From an uncultured Rhodospirillaceae bacterium (GTDB taxonomy: Bacteria > Pseudomonadota > Alphaproteobacteria > Azospirillales > Azospirillaceae), in assembly GCA_937927415.1 (NCBI GenBank), contig CALBDS010000015.1, positions 48,068 through 112,067 of the forward strand: a stretch of DNA of 64,000 bases, given 5' to 3'. Positions 56,489 to 64,000 of the stretch are shown piece by piece. The position numbers and the translations under genes are program-made. Under the pieces are notes generated by a model, which searched no databases, was not told the DNA's origin, and worked only from the letters and a program-made list of their open reading frames with translations. Each line of letters starts with the position of its first letter. Positions within the stretch are counted from its first letter, which is position 1.

Positions 56489-56896
56489 ATGATCGGTTTG
56501 GTACTTGTCACCCATGGCCGGCTGGCGGAAGAGTTCATCGCCGCCCTGGAGCATGTCGTGGGCGAGCAGGCGCAGGTCCGCGCCGTGTGCATCGGCCCGG
56601 ACGACGACATGGAACAGCGCCGTCAGGACATCCTGAATTCGGTGGCGGAGGTGGACGACGGCGCCGGGGTGGTGGTGTTGACCGACATGTTCGGCGGCAC
56701 GCCGTCCAACCTGGCCATCTCCATCATGGACAAGGCGAAGGTGGAGGTGATCGCCGGCGTCAACCTGCCGATGCTCATCAAGCTGGCCAGCGTGCGCAAG
56801 CAGGAGAGCACGACCCTGGTCAGCGCCGTCATCGCCGCCCGCGACGCCGGACAAAAATACATCAACGTCGCCTCGTCCCTCCTGTCCGACGTCTGA
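56489..56896 (+). CDS. PTS EIIA component, mannose type
   Basis: A 135-residue soluble EIIA domain of the mannose/fructose family. The phosphoacceptor His is in LVLVTHGRLAEEF (about residue 9), and GVVVLTDMFGGTPSNLAI (about 62-79) is the characteristic second block. With no EIIB, EIIC or EIID in the window it cannot form a transporter, so it is a terminal phosphate acceptor in a regulatory phosphorelay, as known for alphaproteobacterial PTS-Man EIIA proteins. Follows rapZ by 69 bases. Confidence 0.94.
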   Translation: MIGLVLVTHGRLAEEFIAALEHVVGEQAQVRAVCIGPDDDMEQRRQDILNSVAEVDDGAGVVVLTDMFGGTPSNLAISIMDKAKVEVIAGVNLPMLIKLASVRKQESTTLVSAVIAARDAGQKYINVASSLLSDV

Positions 56897-56990
56897 ACGC
56901 GCCCCACATAAGAGCGGCCCACCCGAACGGCCCTCCAAGAACAGCCGCCCCGAAACGGCCCGGCCCAAGATCGCAAGCGGAAACCGCCCC

Positions 56991-57302
56991 ATGAGCATCG
57001 GACATCCCCCCGCCCCCGCCGCCGGGGACGGGAACAGCGTCTCCCAGACCCTGACCATCGCCAACCAGCGCGGCCTGCACGCGCGCGCCGCCGCCAAGTT
57101 CGTCAAGCTGGCCGGCAGCTTTTCCAGCGAGGTGGAGGTCAACCGCGGCGACACCACCGTGTCGGGCGTGTCCATCATGGGGCTGATGATGCTGGCCGCC
57201 GGCATCGGCTCCACCATCCACGTCAGCGCCCGCGGCACCGATGCCGCCGAGGCCGTCGCCGCCCTGGCCGATCTGGTAAACCGCAAGTTCGATGAAGAGT
57301 GA
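56991..57302 (+). CDS. ptsH: HPr phosphocarrier protein
   Basis: A 103-residue HPr. The phosphorylated His is in NQRGLHARAAAKFVKL (about residue 29, as the protein has a 15-residue N-terminal extension), and the regulatory Ser site for HprK is in VSGVSIMGLMMLAA. It takes phosphate from enzyme I and passes it to EIIA. The ptsI ATG lies inside its last codons. Confidence 0.96.
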   Translation: MSIGHPPAPAAGDGNSVSQTLTIANQRGLHARAAAKFVKLAGSFSSEVEVNRGDTTVSGVSIMGLMMLAAGIGSTIHVSARGTDAAEAVAALADLVNRKFDEE

Positions 57303-59061
57303 GCGCCCCTGCGTCCCCGGCCGTGCGCTGCGCGGGCTGGGGGTGTCGCCCGGCATCGCCATCGGCCCGGTGCATCTGGTTGAAAGCGGTGCGGTGCGCG
57401 TGCCCGAATACCCCATCCAGCCCGATGGGGTGGAGGCGGAGGTCGCCCGCTTCCACGAGGCCGCGGCCAAGGCCCGCCGCCAGCTCCGCAAGCTGAAGAG
57501 CAAGGCCGCCACGCTGCCCGAATCGGCGTCGGAGGAAATCGGCATCCTGCTGGACGCCCACACGGCGATGGTCACCAACTCGCGCCTGACCCGCGGGGTG
57601 GAACACCGCATCCGCACCAACGCCGTCAACGCCGAAGCGGCGGTGCAGGCGGAAATCGCCGCCATCGCCCAGACCTTTGCCGCCATGGACGATGCCTATC
57701 TCGCCGCGCGCATCGCCGACGTGCGCGAGGTGGGGCGGCGGCTGATCCGCAACCTGATGCAGCACGATTACAAGGCGTTCGCCCTGCTGCCGGCGGGCAC
57801 CGTCATCCTGGCCGAGGAGCTGACCCCCGCCGACACCGCGCTCTTGGACCCCCGCCGGGTGGCCGGCATCGCCACCGTCCTGGGCGGGGCCGAGGGGCAC
57901 ACGGCGATCATGGCCCGTTCGCTGGGGCTGCCGGCGGTGCTGGGGGTGGCGGGGCTGCTGACCGGGGTGCGCAACGGCACCATGGTGGTGGTGGACGGCA
58001 TCAACGGCCGCGTGGTCATCGACCCGCCCGCCGAGGTGCTGGAGGACTTCCGCCGCCGCCAGATGGAGCAGGAGCAGGAGCGCGAACAGCTCAAGGCGCT
58101 CAAACGCCTGCCCGCCATCACCCGCGACGGCACGTCGGTGGTTCTCAACGCCAATCTGGAGCTTCCCCGCGATCTGGAGAACGCGCTGAACGTGGGCGTG
58201 GAGGGGATCGGGCTGCTGCGCACCGAATTCCTGTTCATGAACCGCGACGACCTGCCCGACGAGGATGAGCAGTACAAGGCCCTGCGCACCATCGTGGAGG
58301 GCATGGACGGACGCACCGTCACCGCCCGCACCATGGACGTAGGCGGCGAGAAGCTGGCCGGCTGGATGCTGGGGCGCTACGGTGAACCGGCCAATCCCGC
58401 CCTGGGGCTGCGCGCCATCCGGCTTGGCCTGCGCGAACCCAAGCTGCTGGAAACCCAGCTTGCGGCCATGCTGCGGGCGGGCGCCCACGGCCCCTTGCGC
58501 ATCCTGCTGCCGATGATCTCCAGCGTGGCGGAGGTGCAGACGGTGCGCGACATGATCGCCACCATCGCCCGGCGCCTGCGCCGCCGCGGCGTGCGCATCG
58601 CCGATCCCCTGCCGCCGGTGGGGGTGATGGTGGAGGTGCCGGGGGCGGCATTGTCGGCGGACGCGCTCAGCTACGTCTCCGACTTCTTCGCCATCGGCAC
58701 CAACGACCTGACGCAATACACGCTGGCCATCGACCGCGGTGATGAACAGGTGGCCTCGCTCTACGACCCGCTGCACCCGGCGGTTCTGCGCCTGATCCAG
58801 TTCACGGTGGAAGCGGGCCTGCGCGCCCGCATCCCGGTGTCGGTGTGTGGCGAGATCGCCGGTGACCCCCGCTACACCGCCCTTCTTCTGGGGCTGGGGG
58901 TGCGGGAATTGTCCATGTCGGCCAACAGCGTGCCGGTGGTCAAACGGCGGCTGCGGGCCATGGACCTGATCGCCGCCTGCCGCCGCGCCCGCGTCATCAT
59001 GGACCAGTCCGACAGCGGCCGCATCGCCACCCTGCTGGACGATTTCAACGCCACGGCGTAA
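57292..59061 (+). CDS. ptsI: PTS enzyme I
   Basis: A 589-residue phosphoenolpyruvate-protein phosphotransferase. It lacks the N-terminal GAF domain that marks the nitrogen-type enzyme (PtsP), so it is of the plain EI type. The active His is in LGGAEGHTAIMARSLGLPAV (about 195-214); the PEP-binding C-terminal barrel shows GIGLLRTEFLFM, ARTMDVGGEK and DFFAIGTNDLTQY, and the catalytic Cys in IPVSVCGEIAGD. Its start overlaps ptsH by 11 bases. Last gene of the operon; the palindromic element, copy B, begins 10 bases later. Confidence 0.97.
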   Translation: MKSERPCVPGRALRGLGVSPGIAIGPVHLVESGAVRVPEYPIQPDGVEAEVARFHEAAAKARRQLRKLKSKAATLPESASEEIGILLDAHTAMVTNSRLTRGVEHRIRTNAVNAEAAVQAEIAAIAQTFAAMDDAYLAARIADVREVGRRLIRNLMQHDYKAFALLPAGTVILAEELTPADTALLDPRRVAGIATVLGGAEGHTAIMARSLGLPAVLGVAGLLTGVRNGTMVVVDGINGRVVIDPPAEVLEDFRRRQMEQEQEREQLKALKRLPAITRDGTSVVLNANLELPRDLENALNVGVEGIGLLRTEFLFMNRDDLPDEDEQYKALRTIVEGMDGRTVTARTMDVGGEKLAGWMLGRYGEPANPALGLRAIRLGLREPKLLETQLAAMLRAGAHGPLRILLPMISSVAEVQTVRDMIATIARRLRRRGVRIADPLPPVGVMVEVPGAALSADALSYVSDFFAIGTNDLTQYTLAIDRGDEQVASLYDPLHPAVLRLIQFTVEAGLRARIPVSVCGEIAGDPRYTALLLGLGVRELSMSANSVPVVKRRLRAMDLIAACRRARVIMDQSDSGRIATLLDDFNATA

Positions 59062-59071
59062 TCCGCAAAAG

Positions 59072-59241
59072 CCCTCTCCCCACCGGGGAGAGGGTTGGGT
59101 GAGGGCTGGATTTCGCGCCGATAGGCCCGAAATCCGTTGCGAAGCAACCACAAACCTTGGATTTCGAGGGCCTGACGGCTCATTTTTCGGACTAGTGCTG
59201 TGAAAATCGGCCCTCACCCTGCCCTTGCGGGGCAGGAGGGG
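59072..59241 (+). repeat. Long palindromic intergenic element, copy B
   Basis: A 170-base relative of the element at 32971-33156. It starts with the stem CCCTCTCCCCACCGGGGAGAG, then GGATTTCGCGCCGATAGG, CCGTTGCGAAGCAACCACA, and ends GAAAATCGGCCCTCACCCTG. The first two thirds follow copy A (reverse-complemented) almost base for base; the right arm has drifted. It begins 10 bases after the ptsI stop codon, in the same orientation relative to the upstream gene as copy A. Confidence 0.82.
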
Positions 59242-59407
59242 GAAAAAAACCGATTTCCAAAGCCGGCGCCCCCTCCCCCCACGGGGCTGACGCGGCTCCC
59301 CCTACTCTTAGAATAAGTGGAAAAAAACCGCCCGGCGACGTATAGCTTTAAGCCTTCGGCCCTTCGGCCGAGAATGGTCAGACAGTTGATCGGAAAGAGT
59401 AAGCGCC

Positions 59408-60802
59408 ATGGTGGAGGTTTGGACCCCGAAAAGCTGGAGAATGAAGCCGGTGAAGCAGTTGCCGGCCTATCCCGATCCGGCCAAGGTTGATGCCGTCGTC
59501 GAACGTCTCAGCTCCTATCCGCCGCTCGTCTTTGCGGGCGAAGCGCGGCGGCTGAAGGCGGCACTCGCCGATGCGGTGGACGGCAACGCCTTTCTGCTGC
59601 AAGGCGGCGACTGCGCCGAAAGCTTTGCGGAGTTCCATCCCAACAACATCCGCGACACCTTCCGCGTGCTGCTGCAGATGGCCGTGGTGCTGACCTTCGG
59701 CGCCGCCATTCCGGTCATCAAGGTCGGGCGCATGGCCGGTCAGTTCGCCAAGCCCCGTTCGGCCGATACCGAGGTCATCAACGGCCACGAATACCCCAGC
59801 TACCGCGGCGACATCATCAACGGGTTCGACGCGACCGACGCGGCGCGCACCCCCGATCCCGAACGGATGATGCAGTCCTACACCCAGGCGGCGGCGACGC
59901 TGAACCTGCTGCGTGCCTTCGCCCAGGGCGGCTATGCCGACCTGCACACGGTCCACCAGTGGACGCTGGATTTCGTCAAGAACAGCCCCCAGGGCGAGCG
60001 GTTCCAGGACCTCGCCAACCGGCTGGACGAGGCGTTGGGCTTCATGGCCGCCTGCGGCATCACCGCACAGACCACGCCGCAGATCCGCGAAACCGACTTC
60101 TTCACCAGCCACGAAGCCCTGCTGCTGCCGTGGGAAGAGGCGCTGACCCGCCGCGACAGCACCACCGGCGACTGGTACGACGTGTCGGCCCATATGCTGT
60201 GGATCGGCGACCGCACCCGTCAGGTGGACGGGGCGCACGTGGAATTCCTCAAGGGCGTGAAGAACCCGCTGGGGCTGAAGTGCGGCCCGTCGCTGGCCCC
60301 CGATGACCTGATCCGCCTGATCGACACGCTGAACCCGGACAACGAGCCGGGCCGGCTGACGCTGATCGTGCGCATGGGGGCGGACAAGGCGGCGGAAAAG
60401 CTTCCCCCCCTGCTGCGCAAGGTCAAGGCCGAGGGCCGCAAGGTGGTGTGGTCGTGCGATCCCATGCACGGCAACACCATCAAATCGGCCAGCGGTTACA
60501 AGACCCGCCCGGTGGACCGCATCCTGGCCGAAGCGAAGATCTTCTTCGCCGTGCATCAGGCCGAAGGCACCCACCCCGGCGGCGTGCATTTCGAACTGAC
60601 CGGCCGCGACGTCACCGAATGCATCGGCGGCGCCCAGGCCATCGAGGACGGCGACCTGCACGACCGTTATCACACCGCCTGCGATCCCCGCCTGAACGGG
60701 GCGCAGTCGCTGGAACTGGCGTTCCTGCTGGCCGACGAGCTGAAGCGGGCGCGGATGCAGCGCGACGCCGAACGGCGCGCGGTGCCGGCAGCGGCGGAGT
60801 AA
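59408..60802 (+). CDS. Class II 3-deoxy-7-phosphoheptulonate synthase
   Basis: A 464-residue plant-type (class II) DAHP synthase, first enzyme of the shikimate pathway (PEP + erythrose-4-P). Seen: LQGGDCAESFAEF with the metal-binding Cys (about residue 66), VIKVGRMAGQFAKPRS, YRGDIINGFDATDAART (part), WSCDPMHGNTIKS (metal His) and LTGRDVTECIGGA. Full length for the bacterial class. The ATG at 59408 (MVEVWTPKSW) follows CGGAAAGAGTAAGCGCC. Upstream lies a small hairpin (59363-59374, CTTCGGCCCTTCGGCC region), with no leader peptide identified. Confidence 0.96.
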   Translation: MVEVWTPKSWRMKPVKQLPAYPDPAKVDAVVERLSSYPPLVFAGEARRLKAALADAVDGNAFLLQGGDCAESFAEFHPNNIRDTFRVLLQMAVVLTFGAAIPVIKVGRMAGQFAKPRSADTEVINGHEYPSYRGDIINGFDATDAARTPDPERMMQSYTQAAATLNLLRAFAQGGYADLHTVHQWTLDFVKNSPQGERFQDLANRLDEALGFMAACGITAQTTPQIRETDFFTSHEALLLPWEEALTRRDSTTGDWYDVSAHMLWIGDRTRQVDGAHVEFLKGVKNPLGLKCGPSLAPDDLIRLIDTLNPDNEPGRLTLIVRMGADKAAEKLPPLLRKVKAEGRKVVWSCDPMHGNTIKSASGYKTRPVDRILAEAKIFFAVHQAEGTHPGGVHFELTGRDVTECIGGAQAIEDGDLHDRYHTACDPRLNGAQSLELAFLLADELKRARMQRDAERRAVPAAAE

Positions 60803-60817
60803 CCCGGACCAACGGCA

Positions 60818-60841
60818 CCCCCGCCCGGCAACGGGTGGGGG
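60818..60841 (+). terminator. Hairpin with GCAA tetraloop after DAHP synthase gene
   Basis: CCCCCGCCCG (60818-60827), loop GCAA, CGGGTGGGGG (60832-60841): a 10-base-pair stem with one G-T pair and a stable GNRA loop, 15 bases after the stop codon. No T-run; could be a weak stop or a processing/stability element before the next gene. Confidence 0.45.
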
Positions 60842-60866
60842 GCCGGCCCAACAACCGGCACCCATC

Positions 60867-62009
60867 ATGACCAAAACCAAGCCCTTCACCCCCCATCCCG
60901 CCAGCGCGTCGGTGCCCGACTGGACCGACACCTATTTCCGCCGCACCAAGGAAACGGTGGGGAAATTCGGCGACAGCACCGTCACCTACGCCGTGTTCAT
61001 GCGTCGTCCGGTGGTGTCCGCCCCGCGGCTGGCCATCGACTGGCTGACCGGGGTGATGGCCGAACGGGGGGCCGAGGTGTCGGTCACCCTGAACTATGCC
61101 GAAGGCAAATGGGTGGGGGCCGGTGAGCCGATCGTCTACATCACCGGCTCGTTCTACCATCTGGTGGATCTGGAAACCCTGTTCCTGATGAAGCTGGGGC
61201 CGGCGTGCGTGGCGGCCTACAACGCCTTCACCATGTGCGCCGACCTGCCCAAGGTGGCGTTCCTGGCCATGGACGCCCGCCACTGCGCCGGCACCGAAAT
61301 GGCCGATATGATGGCTTATGCCGCCTCCGTCGGGTCCGAACGGGCGCGGCGCAAGGTGGGGGCCAAGGGCTTCGTCGGCAACGCCACCGACGCCACCGCC
61401 CATTATTTCGGCCGCGACCAGGGCCAGGGCACCATGCCCCACGCCCTGATCGGCTATGCCGGGTCCACCGTGCGGGCGGCGGAGATGTTCCACGAGACAT
61501 TCCCCGAGCAGCCGCTGACGGTGCTGGTGGATTATTTCGGCCGCGAAATCACCGACAGTCTGGACGTGTGCCGCCGCTTCCCCGATCTGGCGGCGTCGGG
61601 CCGGCTGGCGGTGCGGCTGGACACGCCGGGCGGCCGCTTCGTCGAAGGGCTGGACCCGCCGGGATCCTATGCGGTTCTGGAACGCCACGCCCCCTATGCC
61701 ATCCGCGGCTATCGTGACGAAACCCAGCTTCGCTATCTGATCGGCACCGGCGTGTCCGCCGCCGCCATCCATTGGGTGCGGGAAAAGCTGGACGAGGCCG
61801 GATTCGCCGCGGTGAAGATCGTGGCGTCTTCGGGCTTCGGCCCGGCCAAGTGCCGCCTGATGGCCGACGCCAACGCGCCGGTGGACATCATCGGCACCGG
61901 CAGCTACCTGCCCGAACGCTGGACCGAGACCTACGCCACCGCCGACATCATCGAATACGACGGCGAGCGCCGGGTGAAGGTCGGCCGCGAGTTCCTGTTC
62001 CGCCGCTGA
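60867..62009 (+). CDS. Nicotinate phosphoribosyltransferase-like protein
   Basis: A 380-residue protein of the NAPRTase/quinolinate phosphoribosyltransferase fold. DTYFRRTKETV at the N-terminus, FLAMDARHCAGTEMADMMAY (His/Glu block), KGFVGNATDATAHY, GTMPHALIGYAGSTVRA (the PH box of the active site) and the C-terminal PVDIIGTGSYLP are typical. It would make nicotinate mononucleotide for NAD salvage. It is shorter than Escherichia coli PncB and closer to the alphaproteobacterial form. Probably in a unit with the DAHP synthase gene, 64 bases upstream, but a hairpin separates them. Confidence 0.9.
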   Translation: MTKTKPFTPHPASASVPDWTDTYFRRTKETVGKFGDSTVTYAVFMRRPVVSAPRLAIDWLTGVMAERGAEVSVTLNYAEGKWVGAGEPIVYITGSFYHLVDLETLFLMKLGPACVAAYNAFTMCADLPKVAFLAMDARHCAGTEMADMMAYAASVGSERARRKVGAKGFVGNATDATAHYFGRDQGQGTMPHALIGYAGSTVRAAEMFHETFPEQPLTVLVDYFGREITDSLDVCRRFPDLAASGRLAVRLDTPGGRFVEGLDPPGSYAVLERHAPYAIRGYRDETQLRYLIGTGVSAAAIHWVREKLDEAGFAAVKIVASSGFGPAKCRLMADANAPVDIIGTGSYLPERWTETYATADIIEYDGERRVKVGREFLFRR

Positions 62010-62026
62010 CGCCGAATACCGCCCGA

Positions 62027-62050
62027 GGCCGGGAAACTCCCTTCCCGGCC
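62027..62050. terminator. Bidirectional terminator hairpin
   Basis: GGCCGGGAA (62027-62035) pairs perfectly with TTCCCGGCC (62042-62050) between convergent genes, 17 bases from each stop codon. Confidence 0.65.
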
Positions 62051-62067
62051 CGCGGGCATTTTCCGCC

Positions 62068-62583
62068 TCAGACCAGTGCCGCCGCCATTTCGGCCAGCTT
62101 GGCAACCGTGTTCATGTTCCGCGCCGTGCCGTGCGTCCCGCTGGGGATGCGCAGGCGTGAGACGGCCATGCCCTGGGGGTAGAGAACGAACAGTTCCCGT
62201 TCGCCCAGACAGATCCGTTCATCCGCCACCCCCGTCACCCCGTCGAAAGGGTCGCTCGGCAGCGTTCCATCGACGAACAACACGGCCACCCGATTGCCCG
62301 GCGCGTCGGGGAAGGGATTGCGCGCCACCACGCCGGCAATCTCGGAGGCGGTGCGCACCATCACACCGACCTTTTTGCCGGCATAGGCCTGGAGCCGTTC
62401 TTCCAGGGCGGAGCGGATATCCTCCTCGGTGCCGTCGCTTCGGAAAACCACGTTCCCGCTTGCGATATAGGTCCGCACGCCGGTGAACCCCGCCGCGTCA
62501 CACATGCCGGCCAGCGTGCTCATCGGCAGCTTGCCGGTTCCGCCCACATTCACCGCCCGCAGCAGGGCAACATAGCCTGTCAT
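62068..62583 (-). CDS. DUF1697 family protein
   Basis: A 171-residue protein of the DUF1697 family, function unknown. The family start YVALLRAVNVGGTGKLPM, then YIASGNVVFRS, IPSGTHGTARNMNTVAKL near the C-terminus fit well. No signal or membrane segments. The start at 62583 (MTGYVALL) follows GGGGGAA; a slightly longer frame (62601) is possible. Confidence 0.93.
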   Translation of the reverse strand: MTGYVALLRAVNVGGTGKLPMSTLAGMCDAAGFTGVRTYIASGNVVFRSDGTEEDIRSALEERLQAYAGKKVGVMVRTASEIAGVVARNPFPDAPGNRVAVLFVDGTLPSDPFDGVTGVADERICLGERELFVLYPQGMAVSRLRIPSGTHGTARNMNTVAKLAEMAAALV

Positions 62584-62665
62584 CGTTCCCCCGGCTGTCA
62601 CGGTTCCCGTCCACGGCGGGAAGGATGCCGCCTTGGGAAACCGCTTGCAAGGGCGCGGCTCCCGC

Positions 62666-63301
62666 TCACCCCACCCATGCCAGCCGGGCGGCGAATCCGA
62701 TCAGCAGCAGGGCGAAGATCCAGCGTTGCACCGCCATCGCCGCCGGGTGCCGGGCCAGCCATCCACCCAGCGCCCCGCCGGCACAGGCATAAAACACATC
62801 GAAGGCCGCGCCCAGCGCCACCAACACCATTCCCAGCACCATGAACTGCCCCGTCACGCTGCCCGCCCCGGTATCGATGAACTGGGGCAGCAACACCGAA
62901 CAGAACAGCAGCGCCTTGGGGTTGGAGATGTTGGTCACCAGCCCCCGCCCCATCGCCGACAGGGCCGATGGGGCCGTCGCCGTCCCGTGCGCATCCGGCG
63001 GCACCAGCGACGGCGCGCGCGCAATGGCGATGCCCAGCCAGACCAGATAGGCGGCACCGGCCAGCCGCACCGCCTCGAACAGGGCCGGGGCGGTTTGCAG
63101 CAAGGCCGCCAGCCCCAGCGCCGCCAAGGCCACATGGACACCGCGGGCCAGGGCCAACCCGGCGGCGGTCAGCAGTGCCACGGTGCGCCCACGCACCGCC
63201 CCGGTTTGCAGCACCAGCACCATATCCGGCCCCGGCACCAGATAGGCCACCGCCAGCGCCCCCATGAACATGCCCATCCCGGACACTTCGATCCCGGTCA
63301 T
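62666..63301 (-). CDS. LysE/RhtB family exporter
   Basis: A 211-residue inner membrane protein with about six hydrophobic segments, of the LysE/RhtB amino-acid exporter family. The signature AYLVPGPDMVLVLQTGAVRG (about 15-34) and the NISNPKALLFCSVLLPQFID block are present. Substrate is likely an amino acid or derivative. It is divergent from an Lrp/AsnC gene, the normal arrangement of an amino-acid sensor with its exporter. GGGGGAACCGTC is the ribosome binding site. Confidence 0.92.
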   Translation of the reverse strand: MTGIEVSGMGMFMGALAVAYLVPGPDMVLVLQTGAVRGRTVALLTAAGLALARGVHVALAALGLAALLQTAPALFEAVRLAGAAYLVWLGIAIARAPSLVPPDAHGTATAPSALSAMGRGLVTNISNPKALLFCSVLLPQFIDTGAGSVTGQFMVLGMVLVALGAAFDVFYACAGGALGGWLARHPAAMAVQRWIFALLLIGFAARLAWVG

Positions 63302-63384
63302 GACGGTTCCCCCGTTGAACGACAGAGGCACATTAATCCGCCGGAGCCGGGCATGTCCTTGCGAAGACCATGGTAATGAACCAT

Positions 63385-63407
63385 CATTTCGGCACATTAT
63401 GCCAATG
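63385..63407. promoter_or_regulatory. Lrp-type operator candidate
   Basis: CATT-TC-GGCA-CATTA-TGCC-AATG (63385-63407) is a near-perfect palindrome in the 128-base gap between lysE-type and lrp-type genes. AT-rich centre and position fit an Lrp/AsnC site; autoregulation and control of the exporter are likely. Confidence 0.55.
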
Positions 63408-63429
63408 AATATGATGAAAAAGGCGGATC

Positions 63430-63924
63430 ATGCCAAAATCCAAACTGGATGCCATCGACTGGCGCATCCTGTCGGCGTTGCAGCACGACGGCCGCCTGAG
63501 CAATGTGGAACTGGCCGACCGGGTGGGCCTGTCGCCGTCCCCCTGCCTGCGCCGGGTACGGCAACTGGAGGACGCCGGGGTCATCCAGGGTTATCACGCT
63601 GCCCTGGACCGCGCCGGGGTCGGGCTGGGGCTGACGGTGTTCGTGGGGGTGAAGGTGGAGCGTCATCACGACACCACGGCGACCGCCTTCCGAACCGCCG
63701 TCCAAACCCTGCCGGAGGTGATTTCCTGCCATCTGGTGTCAGGGGAAACCGACTTCCTGCTGCAGGTGGTGGTCCCCGATCTGGCGGGGTACGAACGATT
63801 CCTGCTCAACACCCTGCTGAAGCTGCCGGGTGTCAGCGACATCCGCAGCAACTTCGCCATCCAGACCGTCAAGGCGCAAGGGCCGCTGCCGCTGGATCAC
63901 CTGACCGGGCAGGCGGAGGAGTGA
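63430..63924 (+). CDS. Lrp/AsnC family transcriptional regulator
   Basis: A 164-residue regulator. N-terminal winged helix (LDAIDWRILSALQHDGRLSN, then LADRVGLSPSPCLRRVRQLE) and the C-terminal RAM ligand-binding domain (VGLGLTVFVGVKVERH to VSGETDFLLQVVVPDL). It should bind an amino acid and control the divergent exporter gene and itself. Last gene in the window, followed by a terminator. Confidence 0.95.
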   Translation: MPKSKLDAIDWRILSALQHDGRLSNVELADRVGLSPSPCLRRVRQLEDAGVIQGYHAALDRAGVGLGLTVFVGVKVERHHDTTATAFRTAVQTLPEVISCHLVSGETDFLLQVVVPDLAGYERFLLNTLLKLPGVSDIRSNFAIQTVKAQGPLPLDHLTGQAEE

Positions 63925-63968
63925 CAGCGCCACCGGCCCCAGTCCATTGGGCTGCCGCCCAAACCCGC

Positions 63969-64000
63969 TTGGGGCGATGCCCCAAACCCCCTTTTCTTTT
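63969..64000 (+). terminator. Rho-independent terminator of the lrp-type gene
   Basis: TTGGGGC (63969-63975), loop GAT, GCCCCAA (63979-63985), then ACCCCCTTTTCTTTT up to the window edge. A compact stem with a T-rich tail, 45 bases after the stop codon. Confidence 0.7.

Overview
The window is about 64 kb of GC-rich chromosomal DNA. Gene content points to an alphaproteobacterium of the Rhodospirillales, close to Azospirillum: an atpH-atpA operon start, a chemoreceptor carrying a C-terminal PilZ domain as in Azospirillum Tlp1, an alphaproteobacterial short HPr kinase next to rapZ and PTS phosphotransfer genes, a class II DAHP synthase, a sigma-54 type promoter in front of amtB, and many two-component proteins. 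Species was inferred from gene families only. No rRNA, tRNA, CRISPR array, prophage or insertion sequence was recognised.

Layout. 0-10 kb: start of the ATP synthase operon (minus), a small hypothetical gene, the chemoreceptor-PilZ protein, priA, fructose-6-phosphate aldolase/transaldolase, DUF484, a MarC-type membrane protein, and an AT-richer Fic protein gene with an array of phased short direct repeats upstream. 10-17 kb: a secreted protein, a hotdog thioesterase, the thiOSG thiamine operon behind a TPP riboswitch, mgtE, and two cysteine-rich metal-binding type proteins. 17-22 kb: groES-groEL with a CIRCE operator, divergent from htpG. 22-33 kb: a DMT exporter, three tandem hairpin repeats, a large pentapeptide-repeat protein, a GAF protein, a J-domain-like protein, a multi-PAS histidine kinase with degraded ATP-binding boxes, and a 1193-residue hybrid kinase.

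33-40 kb: a CreB/CreC two-component pair (minus) divergent from a 63-codon gene overlapping creD, followed by recQ and two small hypothetical genes. 40-49 kb: an acyl-CoA ligase, a tautomerase, a secreted pentapeptide protein, a PQQ-dependent alcohol dehydrogenase with the calcium-type active site, divergent from a NarX/NarL-type two-component pair that probably controls it, an SH3 protein, a 2-hydroxyacid dehydrogenase and a cytidylate-kinase-like protein. 50-55 kb: amtB and glgC-glgA. 55-59 kb: one cluster hprK-rapZ-EIIA(Man type)-ptsH-ptsI, which forms a phosphorelay with no sugar permease and is therefore probably regulatory. 59-64 kb: DAHP synthase, a nicotinate phosphoribosyltransferase-like protein, DUF1697, and a LysE exporter divergent from an Lrp/AsnC regulator.

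The strongest non-gene signals are the phased repeat array upstream of fic (10107-10373), two related long palindromic elements each directly after a stop codon (32971-33156 and 59072-59241), the triple hairpin repeat (22879-22953), the TPP riboswitch, the CIRCE element and the sigma-54 promoter. No clearly new multi-gene defence or biosynthetic system was found. The best candidates for undescribed biology are the fic locus with its repeats, the degenerate PAS kinase, and the small gene coupled to creD.
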